DNA of 64,000 nucleotides from Diphasiastrum complanatum (GCA_029204225.1 CM055099.1:69115349-69179348); one strand, 5' to 3'. Shown: positions 1 through 10,771, counted from the stretch's first letter. The notes: generated by a model not told the origin, from the sequence alone. Program-made: numbers and translations.

Positions 1-70
1 TACGCGAAGGATGCCATGCCCTCGCAACATATTTTATTAGCCGATATTATTTATTTACAATATGTTGGGA
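1..70 (-). mobile_element. LTR 5' end of a Gypsy-like element (family C), cut by the window edge
   Basis: Read on the minus strand, the sequence after the ORF at 121-411 becomes TGTTGGGGGTATTCCC and then runs off the window. The same start (TGTTGAGGGTATTTCC) follows the related ORF at 36469 on the plus strand, and TGTTGTGGGTATTTCC occurs on the minus strand at 61151. The shared start, the TG dinucleotide and the position just after a related ORF support an LTR boundary. The other LTR end is not visible here. Confidence 0.5.
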
Positions 71-120
71 ATACCCCCAACAGGACCCATAGTCTGAAGT
101 AGTGCCGGTCCCTCGGCACT

Positions 121-411
121 GCCGGTTTAGTACAAAGTCTTCTTGGCCCGTCTCCGGTGGATCAAGTAGCCAGTGACATCTTCCATAAAGCTTATTCGAT
201 CTATCTTCTTCAAGTCCTTGGGCGTGTGAAGGGACTTGTGGACTCCTGTTAGCCAGCTTTGGTCGACCCATGCTTGGAATCTGCGTGTCCAGGGATCGCC
301 AAGGAATGCGGCTCGGTAGTAAACTTGAACTACTAGAAGCTGATCTTTCACTTTCTCTGAGGCTAACACCTTATTTGGATCAAAGAATATTGGTGGGAGA
401 ACTGGGCACAC
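121..411 (-). pseudogene. ORF next to a family C LTR, unknown product (copy 1)
   Basis: An open frame of about 94 codons runs toward the LTR start at the left edge. It shares clear blocks with the frame at 36170-36424 on the plus strand: LPPIFFDPN against LPPFFFYPN, a following K/DDQL block, and a C-terminal FMEDVTGYLI against FMEQVTGFLI. After the stop both copies carry a GGACCGGCACTACTTCA segment and then the LTR. The ORF is thus part of a dispersed element rather than a host gene. I do not recognise the domain. It could be an extra 3' ORF, a diverged gag, or the C-terminus of a longer protein broken upstream. Confidence 0.55.
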
Positions 412-1900
412 GTGGTACCGTCAAAAATAGAAAGCACTGTATAAGTCGATCATTGCTATTTTAATTGGTATGCCCAGTGATCAACTGGGACAAGCAACAT
501 AATCAAGCTCTGAGCATGCCAACCCCAGAATTAATTGTTTGGAAAAGATGAAATGACATTAAACTATGGACCACTCTTAAACAAAACCAACACACATGGG
601 GCAAAATTGGAGACATGAAATACTCCTAATATAGTTTAAAGCTTTAGGTCCCCTCACTTGTATGTGCCAAAATTCATGCCCCACTCATTTTAGTGGCTAG
701 AAAGGCCAACTTAGTAGATTAAATCTAATTCTCTTTATGCCTAATAAATAAGGAATCATTGGGGCCAAAAACCATTCACGTCTAGGTTCCAGTTTTGGCC
801 AAGTTGAAGTGCACATCTTGAATCTTAACAGTGTTTTGTTTGAACCATTCAAATGACTTGTCTTGGTGGTGGCTGTTAAAGACCTGATGATGGAATGGGA
901 TGTTGTATCTAAGTTGGTATTGTTTGCAGATGTGATTGACAACTACTTTTCTAAGTTGGCATGTGCACGAACATGTGTTGTATGTAATGAGCACTTGTAA
1001 GTGTGCGGTTGGGAAATCCACTCTAAGTTTGGTGCCCTTGAGGCGACATGTGTTAGTTGGAATAAGTAGAAACCCATTGTAAGTTTGGTACCCTTGAGGT
1101 GCCATCATGGCAACATCTATTTTGATTATTATTCATATAAAGCTTGATAACTCAAAATAGGGGTTGCTCTCATTAGGTGAAGGCCTTATGATGTGTGATT
1201 ATAGGTGGACTGTCCCATTGGACAATGCAATTAGAATGCTAACAACAGAAGATCTGATCACCCTAGATTTTGGAGAAATGGAGGATTCGCAAAAGTGGAG
1301 CTGGGGGAACCTTGGTAGATGATGACTACTAAGGTGGACTGGCTATCATCAATTATATATATGAACATTTCAAGATGCCTAAGGTCATGACCCTTCTTTA
1401 CCAAGGAGAGAGTGACGATGACGAAGCAACGAGCATTGATGGTGGAACAAAGTCGGGCTGTCATGAATGTCAAGAACATTTTGAAGCGCCTTATTGTGAC
1501 TCTTGGAGCAAGGGTCACAATCCCTAATGGCTTGTAACAAAGCAAAGTCACAATCGTGGGTGGCCTAGAATACTCACCATGGGGACGTAGTTTTTTGAGC
1601 ACTTATTAGAGTGTGATGTGGCATTGATTGTTCCTCGGTCTATTATAGCCTATAGGCATTTAGGGTTTGCATATTTCTCGAGTCCATGCGACATGGATCT
1701 ATTGAAATATAGGCCATGGGCATTTAGGTTTTGCATATTTTTGGGGTCAATTGGACATGCCCTTAGTGTAGTCCCTCAAAGGCATGGTATGAGGTGACAA
1801 ATGTTGGTACGGCCCACGAGTACGGAACACACCCAGTACGGAAACCTTAGAAGAGTAAACCAGAACTCAAATCATAAGGAGAAAGCGAGAAAAATAGATA
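412..1900. other. Gene-free stretch with one short direct repeat
   Basis: Only overlapping short frames without recognisable domains are present. A 25-bp segment (TAAGTTTGGTGCCCTTGAGG) recurs imperfectly about 58 bp later near 1024 and 1082. A segment around GGCATTTAGGGTTTGCATATTT at 1655 recurs near 1728. No promoter, RNA gene or transposon domain could be supported. Confidence 0.4.
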
Positions 1901-2310
1901 GCCTCAGCAAAACTGACAGAGAAAACAGAATACCAACATTGTGGATCGAGCGATCAAAGCATTTCCGGTAATATGACTGCAGCAGCGAAAAGCTTTGCAA
2001 CCGTGTTGATCAGAGGCTTTTCTAAGGCTTCCAGGAAAGGCATGCTCTCTCGAATGCATATTCTTTTCTTTGTTTCTGTCAAAAATTACTGCAGCCTTTT
2101 CGTACATTATAGCCTGTTTGTTGGTTGTTTCGTCTGTCTATGTCAAAAAATTACCGATCAAGTGTCGGTTCAGAAAATAGGTCACCCGAACTTCTTCAGT
2201 TTCCCATTGACAGCACAATGTGTGTGGTTTTGATGTCATGTTTTCAATAAGAAATCCAATAGAACAAGAGGCAAGCAGTAATCACAACTTTACAGTAGTG
2301 AGTTATGAGT

Positions 2311-2570
2311 AATTATAGCCTGTTTGCTTACAATATAGGAGGCCGTACGAAATGCAAATATTATAGCCTTTTCCTTGAAGCTATGAATCTGTATTTTGAG
2401 TGCATATATTGGAGCTTGTTTATTCAGAAGATGAGAGGTTGTACAGATGTGCATAGTACATTCATTATAGTCTGCCTGCCTAAAAGGCATGAGGTTGTTT
2501 GGAAGAGTACAAATATTAGACTTTGTTCTAAAGATATGAGATCTTACTGACAAGTGTACAATATTCTTAT
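2311..2570. repeat. Degenerate tandem array, unit about 48-56 bp
   Basis: Successive units start near 2312, 2360, 2408, 2464 and 2515 with variants of ATTATAGCCTGTTTG, followed by a GATATGAGGTTGTAC-like middle and a GTACAAAT-like end. A sixth weak copy may begin near 2569, and similar words occur upstream at 2086-2120 and downstream to about 2790. The small ORFs on both strands here are by-products of the repeat. No coding or known satellite identity is visible. Confidence 0.6.
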
Positions 2571-3060
2571 ACTGTTGGTTAGAAGGTACTAATCGTACGG
2601 GTAGGCGTAGAAAATGAAAAATGTATTCTGTGAAAGACTAGAATGCGGATGTGTACAAATGTTATGGATAGTCTGTTGCAATTGTACGAGGTTATACATA
2701 TATTATAGATAGGTTGTCGAGGGTAGGAGATTGTACATACATGTGAAAATATTTTAAGGCTGTTGTTTTAAAGATGTAAAGTCCTATCATAAGGTCATCA
2801 TTTTAATCATAGCATCTATGGGATCGTTTCAGACAAATTCATAAAAAGGGGATGAATGTAGTCAAGTCGAGAGACATTCCCAAATCCCATTGTTCGCCTA
2901 GTCACAGAGAATAGAAAACAGATTGATTCAGATTGATTCTTCCTAGTCAAAACCGAATCAAAAGAATTATTTTGTCAATATTCTTCAATATGTATTTTTA
3001 TATGCTAATAAGTTTTTGGTGTATTTTTCTAAAATTGATGAGTTGTATATGCATTAACAG

Positions 3061-3424
3061 GTATACAAGCAAAAGGAGAGCAAAAGTCAGACTTGGCTAA
3101 TAGAAGCCACTATGCTCGCTTAGGACCCTTGATAGAGCCAGAAGACTCGTTACGAGATCGTTTTCATCGTTATAGAACTTTATTTGGTCTTTTGTTGGTT
3201 GCAAACGCTATGATTGGTGGTAAATATTTTATTTTGTTAGTCGTTTTGCAAGGGTATTTGCTAGATTTCATTATGGTATACATACACTGTACATCCACAT
3301 TTAGGCCTTGCCAAGTTCGGTGGACGTCTCCTAGCTATCCCATTTCTATCCTTATCCAACTTGGCTATTGCAGCAGATGCAACAACTGTTTGGGTTTTCG
3401 TTCTATTGGGGTTTAAGTTACGAT
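3061..3424 (+). pseudogene. Split-exon coding remnant, possible membrane protein
   Basis: A frame begins after an acceptor-like TTAACAG at 3054-3060 and runs to 3219. A GT-AG intron of 85 bp (3220-3304, GTAAATATT to ACATTTAG) joins it in frame to 3305-3424, which stays open until about 3454. The joined reading is hydrophobic: one segment around LFGLLLVANAMIGG, then FGGRLLAIPFLSLSNLAIA and VWVFVLLGF, consistent with two or three membrane helices. The N-terminal part is charged (EPEDSLRDRFHRYR). No start codon, upstream exon or downstream exon was identified. It may be a gene fragment captured among repeats, or one part of a larger gene. The protein family is not identified. Confidence 0.4.
3220..3304 (+). 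other. Predicted small intron, GT-AG
   Basis: Removing these 85 bases joins two hydrophobic reading frames in phase; the split codon uses G at 3219 and GC at 3305-3306. Donor GTAAATATT and acceptor ACATTTAG fit plant consensus. Unspliced, the upstream frame also stays open through the intron, so the case rests on how well the two parts match in character. Confidence 0.35.
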
Positions 3425-4478
3425 TTACTTCTTATTGCATTTTGCTCCTTGAAGCTTAGTGTTCAAAAAAATAAATGATGCTAGTGGCTTTTGCTAGTTC
3501 TTATTATGTTGACGATTCTTCTTATTCGACATGTTTGCCAAAAAAATTGATGCATTGGCTATTTTTTGTTATGAGACATACTGACCGTCATCTTTTAAAG
3601 AGATAATGGAGTTTTAAAGCTGACACGGTTGGAATTCAAAACTTTGCCACATTTGCATCATCAACTATTGAAATTTTTGGTTTCAACACATGGTTAACAG
3701 CCATTTAGTCATTTATCATTCTTTTAACCTTAAAGTGGCCTTGCACAAAAATCTTCTTTCCCATCTTGGATGCATGTTAAAATAAAGCAAGGTACCAAGA
3801 CCCGTATGAACCAATTTTCATAGAAGAAAAGTTCCTATGTTTCACGGAAACCCTAACTAAATAGCACATCATTTAAATTCATTGGAGATCATTTAACTTT
3901 GGAGCATGTCCATTGTAAGGCCCACAAATCGTGCATGTGTTAGACCGAGCCAAAGTTTGATAAACCATAGAGCACAAGACACATGATCAACCAACCAACC
4001 GTTTGAACGTCCCCAAGCTTAGGAGTTTGCACTAGCATGGTTGACCAATCTAATGAGCTATAGCCATAGGGGATGCGCCTCACGTAGTTTGAACGATCAC
4101 TAAGAGCCCTCATCAGTCTTGGCCCAACTGATTTAAATGAATCATGAATGTACTGATGCCACTAGTACCTCTTATATACCCACAACCCATAGAGCCACAT
4201 GCCTTGCGAACAAGCTGTGCTACTACTCCTAGATGTCGAGTCTGGATGTCCCCTAAGTGATCTGGATAAAGCTAATCACAACTAGTAAGGGACGTCACAT
4301 ACTTCCTTCCCTCGGACATTTATGTGCTCAAAAACAAAGTCAAGTAAATCCTTTTTACAACTTTCAATGCTCTCTCAAAAATCATCAGTTGATGACCATC
4401 CTTTCCACCTAATCAACTACTAGGAGGTAAGGGGATGTCTCAATTGGCCCTTTTCTTTGATCCAACACCACCCAAAGC
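3425..4478. other. Gene-free AT-rich stretch
   Basis: No reading frame with a recognisable domain, no RNA gene and no clear repeat boundary was seen. Confidence 0.4.
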
Positions 4479-4841
4479 TGTTGGGAATTGCGAATCAAGG
4501 TGTCTCAGAGACCATGTTTGTATTTCAAGATAAGAGTAAAGCGAATTCCTAGAATAAAGAAATACTTTTGTTATTAAAGAATAGTTTGGTGACTGCTACC
4601 CTGATCAAGAAGCTATGTTATGTCAATGATCTGATAAGCACTATCAATCATTCATCATAAGCAATCACCACAAGAAGGAGGAAGAACACACAATCACAAT
4701 ATCACACTAACTGAAAGAGAGTACAATAAAGAATATATATAGAGAGAGAAACTAGTAGTTGACTCTAGACTAGCCTATAGCTACTTACAGCTCTCAACAG
4801 TAAATCGTAAACAGTAATAAGTTTATCATTGTTTTCTAACA
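4479..4841 (-). mobile_element. Copia LTR, family A (3' LTR of the minus-strand element)
   Basis: On the minus strand the RNase H end is followed by a purine-rich GAGGGAGAG and then TGTTAGAAAACAATGATAAAC, closely matching the LTR start TGTTAGAAATCAATGATAAAC at 47760 in the plus-strand Copia. The likely far end is CCCAACA at 4479, giving about 363 bp with TGTT/AACA termini. A tail shared with the other copy (CTTCTTGTGGTGATTGCTTA) supports the family link. The far boundary is less certain than the start. Confidence 0.65.
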
Positions 4842-5335
4842 CTCTCCCTCAATGATATAATTACATTCTTCTATTCCTAATAGAGTACGAAACTTTTCAA
4901 ATTTACATCTACCTAATGACTTAGTAAAAATATTTGCCACTTGATCTTCGGAGTTACAAAAACTAGATCAATGGTACCATCAATAATTTTCTCTCGAACA
5001 AAATGTTGATGTATCTCAATATGTTTGGTTCGAGCGTGTAGAATTGGGTTTTTAGCAAGGTGAATGTAGCTTTTGTTCTCGCAATATACAGTTGTAGCAT
5101 CCACCTGTAATTGATCCAAATCTGTAAGTAATCTTTGGAGCCATATTAACTCTTGTGTAGCATTGCTAAGCGGACGATACTCAGCTTCCGTCGAAGATAA
5201 GGCTACTGTAGGTTGTTTCTTACTACTACAGGAAATAGCAACTGTATCGTAGCTAAATGTATGACCGTTGGTAGATCTTCTATAATCAATACTACCTGCC
5301 CAATCAGCATCTGTATAACCTACCAACATAAGTTC
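4842..5335 (-). pseudogene. Copia RNase H fragment, family A
   Basis: The minus-strand frame encodes the C-terminal RNase H region of a Copia polyprotein. It shows YTDADWAG, the SSKKQPTVALSSTEAEY block, LAKNPILHARTKHIEI and HFVREKI. One base is missing near 4960, so the usual DQVADIFTKSLG-like tail falls into another frame. It then leads directly to the purine tract and LTR at 4841. Everything upstream of the YTDADWAG block is absent because the fragment abuts a plus-strand Copia gag at about 5336. It closely resembles the 47270-47760 copy. Confidence 0.85.
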
Positions 5336-5767
5336 TTCAGATCTTATGTAAAAAAAGCTTTGGGATATTGTGACGGGTATGAACTAAGGCCAAATACCAC
5401 TCCAGCTGACATGCGGGCCTACGACAAAAAGGCGCAAAGGGCATTGTCCCTAATCAACTTGTCAGTCAAGGACCACGTCATTGCACACATCAGTGAAGCT
5501 GTGACAGTGAGAGGAGCCTGGGATGCACTCAGAATGCAGTATCAAATGACAAACTCATTGTGGATAATGTTTCTAAGAATTAAGCTGCATACAAAGGAGG
5601 AAGGCGAAAATGCAAGTGCCTACTTCACCCATATCAAGGAACTCACTGCTATTGGGGAACCAATATGTGATGTTGAATTGGTGTATACGTTGATGAATGG
5701 GCTAACAGAACCTTATCAAGTATTCGTAAGTGGCACTGCATCAAGGGAAGAGGTTGCTTGTATTTGA
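5336..5767 (+). pseudogene. Copia gag remnant
   Basis: The frame matches the Copia gag domain (UBN2/gag_2 type). It has a LWDIVTG start in one frame, then after a one-base shift near 5376 YELRPNTTPADMRAYDKKA, NLSVKDHVIAHIS, the WDALR block and an AYFTHIKEL segment. Gag forms the virus-like particle and binds element RNA. The gag at 34025-34261 on the minus strand is a relative. The reading frame breaks again near 5767 before the nucleic-acid-binding part. Confidence 0.8.
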
Positions 5768-6030
5768 AGATCTTCGTGGCATTGTACTTCAGGAAGAACA
5801 GAGACGTAAACTTGTAAAAACATGCCAATCCCTTGCTGAAGATCAAGCAATGCTAGCCAAGGGAAGCACAAATACAAGAAACTCCCCAAGAAATCGAATG
5901 CAGATGATGATGATCAGGGCCCACATCAGGCAACAAGAAGAAAGGCAAGTATTTCTATTGCCAAAAGCCTGGACATTGGGCAAGGGGTTGTCGCAAGAAG
6001 AAGGCAGATATTAAAAGGGGCATCAACATC
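5768..6030 (+). pseudogene. Copia gag C-terminal part with damaged zinc knuckle
   Basis: Continuing the same element, this stretch has a basic linker and a CCHC knuckle reading KYFYCQKPGHWARGC near 5945-5990. The first zinc-binding Cys of the CX2CX4HX4C pattern is Tyr (TAT where TGT is expected), so zinc binding would be lost. No protease DSGA motif follows; the next recognisable block is the pre-integrase region at 6050. Confidence 0.7.
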
Positions 6031-6510
6031 TATATCGCAAAGTGACTTATGGCATAGACAATTGGGGTCATTTGAATTTCAAAAGCTTGAGGCTACTTCG
6101 AAAGCTCAAGATGGTAACAGGCCTACCCATTTTGGATGACAAAGAAGAGTCCATTTGCAAGGGGTGTGTAGTTACACAGGGAGAAGTTCAACAAAGAAGG
6201 GGCAACAAGGGCAAAGTGGGTGCTTGAGTTAGTGCACTTAGATCAATGTGGGCCAAAAGGTAATGTCCATTGGTGGAGCTTTTTATTTCTTGACCTTCAT
6301 TGATGATTACTCACGGAAGGCCTGGATGTACACGATTAGAGAGAAGTCTGACACATTTGGATGTTTCAAGAACTTAAAAGCATTGGTGGAAAACCAATCA
6401 GGTGCTAAGATCAAGCTACTAGATCTGATTGTCCTATCTAGAGGTTTGATACGCACTTCTTCAGATTTTAACCTTTCCTAGTTTGCTCGTGACTTAAGCA
6501 TCACATAGAT
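6031..6510 (+). pseudogene. Copia pre-integrase zinc region and N-terminal half of the integrase core
   Basis: The segment shows LGHLNFKSL-like spacing, a KGCVV block in the GAG-pre-integrase region, and then SIGGAFYFLTFIDDYSRKAW, the usual start of the Copia integrase catalytic core. Several frame changes occur (near 6225 and 6430). The core stops after about 70 residues around IKLL and passes directly into the C-terminal half of reverse transcriptase at 6512, so the rest of the integrase and the RT fingers are deleted. Confidence 0.75.
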
Positions 6511-7280
6511 TGTGTTATATGTAGACGACTTCATAATCATAGACAATGATGATGATTTGATTAGTGCCATCAAGAAGGATCTATCCTCTAGCTTTGATAT
6601 GAATGACCTTGGTTTGATGCACTTTTTTGTGGGAGTGGAAATCTGGCAAAGACATGATAGCATCGCACTCACGCAAATGAAGTCTGTGAGCAAAATTCTG
6701 AAACATTTCAAGATATGCAACAATAAGCCAATGTCTACACCTATGGAGGTTGGTAAGAAACTTTGTAACCAGGATGAGAGTGCGCTAGTTGATACTACTT
6801 TGTTTTGTCAATTAGTTGGTTCATTGATTTATCTCACAACTACTTGTCTTGATATAAGCTATGCTGTAAGTGTTGTGAGTCAATTCATGGCTACGCCTAG
6901 GGAGACTCTTTGAAAAACAACGAAGAGAATTCATCGTTACATTAAAGGGACACTAACCCATGGATTGCTATATGAGAGACAACAGGCTTTACCAGTTTTG
7001 CAGGGCTTCATAGTTTCGTATTGGGCAGGCTATGTAGATGACAAAAGAACCACCGCAGATTATGCTTTTCATATTGGTAATGGTTTGTTTTCTTGGTCTA
7101 GTAAGAAGCAGGATACAATTGCTCTTTCCACAACAGAAGCAAAGTACAAAGCCCTATGTTCAGCTATGCAGGAGGCAGTATGGTTAAGAAGAATGATGAA
7201 AGACATAGGCATCTTGCAGAGTAAGCCTACAATGAATCTTGTATTTCATGCACGCACGAAACACAAAGATTAAAAATCAC
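6511..7280 (+). pseudogene. Copia reverse transcriptase C-terminal half and RNase H
   Basis: The segment keeps the catalytic LYVDDFI motif at about 6512-6532, then MNDLGLMHFFVGVEIWQ, the LVGSLIYL block and VSQFMA. After a stop near 6912 the RNase H part reads HRYIKGTL, SYWAGYVDDKRTT and FSWSSKKQDTIALSTTEAKY, ending with VFHARTKHKD at a premature stop (7271). With the upstream parts it forms an ordered but internally deleted Copia copy of about 1.9 kb. No 3' LTR was recognised after it. Confidence 0.8.
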
Positions 7281-7689
7281 TCTTGGGGTGTGGAGTGATC
7301 TCTCCTTCAGTTGGTGAATGTATCTGATGCTTTTCTTGCTAAAGTAGCTAACAATCACTGCCAGACAGATCCGTGACAAAGCCTCAGTTCTCGGCTAGTG
7401 CTATAAAGTAGGACGTAATCAAACTCATGGAATGCTCTGATCGTGATGAGTGATGCGGCCCCTGCCAGGACCTGTGGGCCCTATGTCTCGCACTATGTCT
7501 CAGTCTGTGGGCACTATGTCTCGATCTGCTGGAAATATGACTCAGTTTGATGCATTGACGTCTATCCCGATGTCTGTCTGTGACTGGTACATCTATCTCT
7601 TCCTCCAACCTGGCAAATGTATCATTTGTAGGTCTCTGTCGACCTTCGGATTAGAAATCTGTGATAGTAGTTTGGGTATCCATATTGAT

Positions 7690-8712
7690 TTGGTCATTGG
7701 ATAAGTCCAGTCTCAAAATCATCATCTCTTGTATCATCAATGCTACAGAACGAGGATCCTCATATGTGATCAAAGCCTGAAGTGATCTGGGGGAAGCAGT
7801 AGGATCATCCTCGAATCTCGTAATAGACAGGACATCTAAAAATGAAATGGTCCTCATCCTCAATCTCTCCAAGTGAGCAAAGTTGACATATGCAGGCCTC
7901 CTTGGGTGTGCCCTGAAAGTGACCCGTCTCAATATGTAGTTGATGTGATGAGACCGTGAACTCTCCCAGAACAAATCTCAATCCGTGTGACAAACCCCGA
8001 TCCAGGTATCTAGGGCGAATAGGATAGCCCGTATTGTCTGTCTCCATAAAGACGGATATGTAGTAAAGGGGCCCAAGCTACCCATCCCAAACCTATTTAT
8101 ATAGGATTTGTAAATAAATGGCAGATATAGTGATGTGTGCCCTCCAGAAGTGACGATAAAGAAATACCAATGGAATCCAATAGCCGTCCAGAATACCATG
8201 AGAGATGAGATCCCTGGCTATGGAGTAAATGCGATGAGGTAAGAACTGCATAAGAATATCTAGACTCTCTATTATCCATCTGTGTCAATCTCTAGAGAAA
8301 AATAACGATCTGAAAGATAGCCTCAACCTGTAGTGGAGGAACTGCAAACTCTGTAGGTATAATCTGATGAGGAACGGAGGGTTTCACTTGAATCATACGT
8401 GAAAGCATAGTAATCTGCAGACAAGATATATTAGCCCACTTTGAGAAAGTGAGACATGTGCACCAAGTCTCTACTGCATACGTAGTTGTCGGTGTAACTA
8501 TGGTATCGAACAGGAGACACTTACTCGGAACATTGCATATGTAACGCCTGAAGCAAAATCTCTCAAGCTGGGCCAGAGATGCGTGCCCCTTACCCAATCT
8601 GGCAAGAGCAGCCTGCATCATGTTGAAGATTGGGCCCATGATGAGGACTCCCAAATATGTGTAAGAAGGGATGAGCTCTAAAGGCTGACCATCCCATAGC
8701 AAAAGGAACATA
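7690..8712 (-). pseudogene. LINE reverse transcriptase C-terminal remnant with zinc-binding tail
   Basis: On the minus strand an open frame (8711-8292) reads LELIPSYTYLGVLI, a run ending in KCLLFDTIV and a YAVETWC block, typical of the end of LINE RT. Further on (8047-7805) comes HQLHIETGHFQG followed by CQLCSLGEIEDEDHFIFRCP, the CCHC-type tail seen in many LINE ORF2 proteins. A frame change near 7810 continues the protein to about 7690. Frameshifts separate the pieces and no endonuclease domain was found, so this is a dead 5'-truncated copy. Confidence 0.7.
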
Positions 8713-8879
8713 ATACATCTAGATTCTGTAACCCCTCTCTGGAGCGTGACATGAGTAAACTTGCCCGGCCCAAAACATACGAGCGTCTGATCTTGGCTTC
8801 ACTACTGAGTGCCCTCTGAAGAGCTGAGCCATATACTACCATGATATGGCCAATCATGATAGTACAATAGTTTTCTGGC

Positions 8880-8932
8880 CTTTGGGGGGGGGGGAGAGAG
8901 AGAGAGAGAGAGGGGTGGGGGGGGGGAAACGA
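8880..8932 (+). repeat. Purine tract with G runs and (GA)n
   Basis: About 50 bases are almost all G or A: a run of about 11 G, then GA repeats, then G4 and G10 runs split by one T. It lies just beside the LINE remnant and could form triplex or G-quadruplex structures. Polymorphic length is expected. Confidence 0.7.
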
Positions 8933-8935
8933 TAA

Positions 8936-9320
8936 CTGACCCTGAGTGCTAACTGCCAATTAGAGCCCAACCTCACTGGGCTTCCCCTAAACTGAGGCTA
9001 GATGCACTAACCAAAGTTAGTCAGGGACCTAATATACAGTGTGTGTAAATGAGGTGCCTAGAGATGTGGCGCAATGTTTGATTCAACCCGTAGGCAACAC
9101 TTTGAGGTTGGCAGGTTGAGATGCTAGGAGCAATGGTAGTGCTGTGAGAGAGTCCAACTTGGTAAGTAGGTGTACTTCACATTCGATTGATTAGTAAGTA
9201 GCTATTTGTATTTCAGTCGTTGTCCATTGTCTATGATTTTTGATTGTTAGTTACTACTGTAGAGTGTGCGTATATGCTCCTTTTTCCTACAACTGGAAGG
9301 TATAGAAAAAGCTCTCAATC
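8936..9320. other. Gene-free spacer
   Basis: Nothing coding or repeated was recognised between the LINE remnant and the Gypsy remnant. Confidence 0.35.
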
Positions 9321-9329
9321 ATGCAGAAC

Positions 9330-9780
9330 CCGTATCAAGATCCTCATCTGCCCCAACAGTAGCATATAATAAGCTAACATGAAAGATATCACATGCCCAG
9401 ATAGTAGCAAGTAGCTATTGGTAAGTAAGAAGACTAATCTTCTGCACGATGCAGAATGGACCATAGCACCTAGGAGCTACCTTCTCAATCTGAGATTGAC
9501 CCTGAACAAACTTTTGCCAAGCAAACCTGAGCCATAAATATCTAAAATGACCCTTAAACTCTACATACAGGCAATGTTGCCAATTGAGTGCCATCAAGTA
9601 ATGGTGGAAAACTCTATAATGGAGACGCATGTCCTTACGCCAATAGAAATGGAGAGATACCCGTGTTGCTAACCAAACTGTTGGAGAAAGCTGTCCACAG
9701 TGTTCAAACTTCTCTCTGTATCTGCAATAGGCCCATGATAATGTCCATGGAATGTCAGTTCACTGCTGATGAGGTGTAAT
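9330..9780 (-). pseudogene. Gypsy integrase C-terminal remnant
   Basis: Minus-strand reading gives a NSLVSNTGISPF block (the usual SxTGxSPF region after the integrase core). This is followed by FAWQKFVQGQSQIEKVAPRCYGPF, split over frames, and then DIFHVSLL. These match the order of the GPY/F-type C-terminal region of Ty3/Gypsy integrases. In-frame stops and shifts show it is inactive. The catalytic core is not preserved in recognisable form. Confidence 0.6.
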
Positions 9781-10771
9781 TACTTTTTTTTGTCAGCATA
9801 GAAGGTACGTGACTGGAGAAATTGGGCCAAACCTTCATGTTAGGGTGGTAAGAATGTTTTTAGGGATTGAAAAATTTGAAAACCAAAATGTCCCCCTTTT
9901 GTGGAGCTGGTCTAACTGTAGCCCTGGGGTTGTAGAGACTGGATTTTGCTGAAATGTAGCAACAAGGACATGGCCTTTAAAATTGAAGAAGGTTGGAGGA
10001 AAGAGGTAACCTTGTATCGAGGCCCCCCCTGAATCCAGCTACATGATGTCACACATGAAATATTCTCCTGATCAGGAAGACCTGGCATAAGTAACAGAGC
10101 TCTGCATATTGACCACTGTAATCAGATATTTTTTGTGGGTAAGCTACTATAATCGTGCAATATTTGATATCCCGCTGAATAGCCTCCCAACTCATCGAAC
10201 TAGTATGGTCCTTCTATCATGTCTCTTCCTTCACGTAGGAGTGCTGCTATTTAAACATAGATCCACCAGCTGGACCTTTTGTATCTCACTTTTCGAGTAC
10301 ATCTAGAACTATAATTCATTCTTGGCAAATCAATTATCTTGTTCACGGCCATCAGATGAACCAGAAAAGAGAGCCAGTTGGACTTTATGTTTGAAATCAC
10401 GGTGATGGTAGACATCTCATGACCATCAAGAAATATATTTGGAATAGCATTGATTATAAAGAAAGTTAGGAAATTGAGAGTTTATTTGACATGATCCATA
10501 GTTCAAAACTGCTCTCATCATAGTTATCAACAATTTGAGAGCTGTAGTCTGGGCATAAGAACCTTCTACTAGCAAATTAACAACAAAGAACCTAGGGTGA
10601 CTCTTGTTTTGGAAAGATGGAGATAGGTCAGAGTAGTTTCATAGGATCTAAGTGGGAGCTTAGAGTGAGATTTTGTTTTTCAGTTAACCACTTAGTTTTT
10701 CTGGTCTATATTATCAGGTTTTTTTTGTCTGTAATGTTATAGGAAGTTCATGCTTGCCGATTTTTTTGCAG
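9781..10771. other. Gene-free stretch
   Basis: Short frames only. It includes intron-like pyrimidine tracts near 10720-10770 upstream of a possible exon, but no upstream exon was found. Confidence 0.35.

Noticed and set aside
1258-1602. 114-codon minus-strand ORF
   Set aside because: No conserved motif and no neighbouring element blocks; treated as chance.
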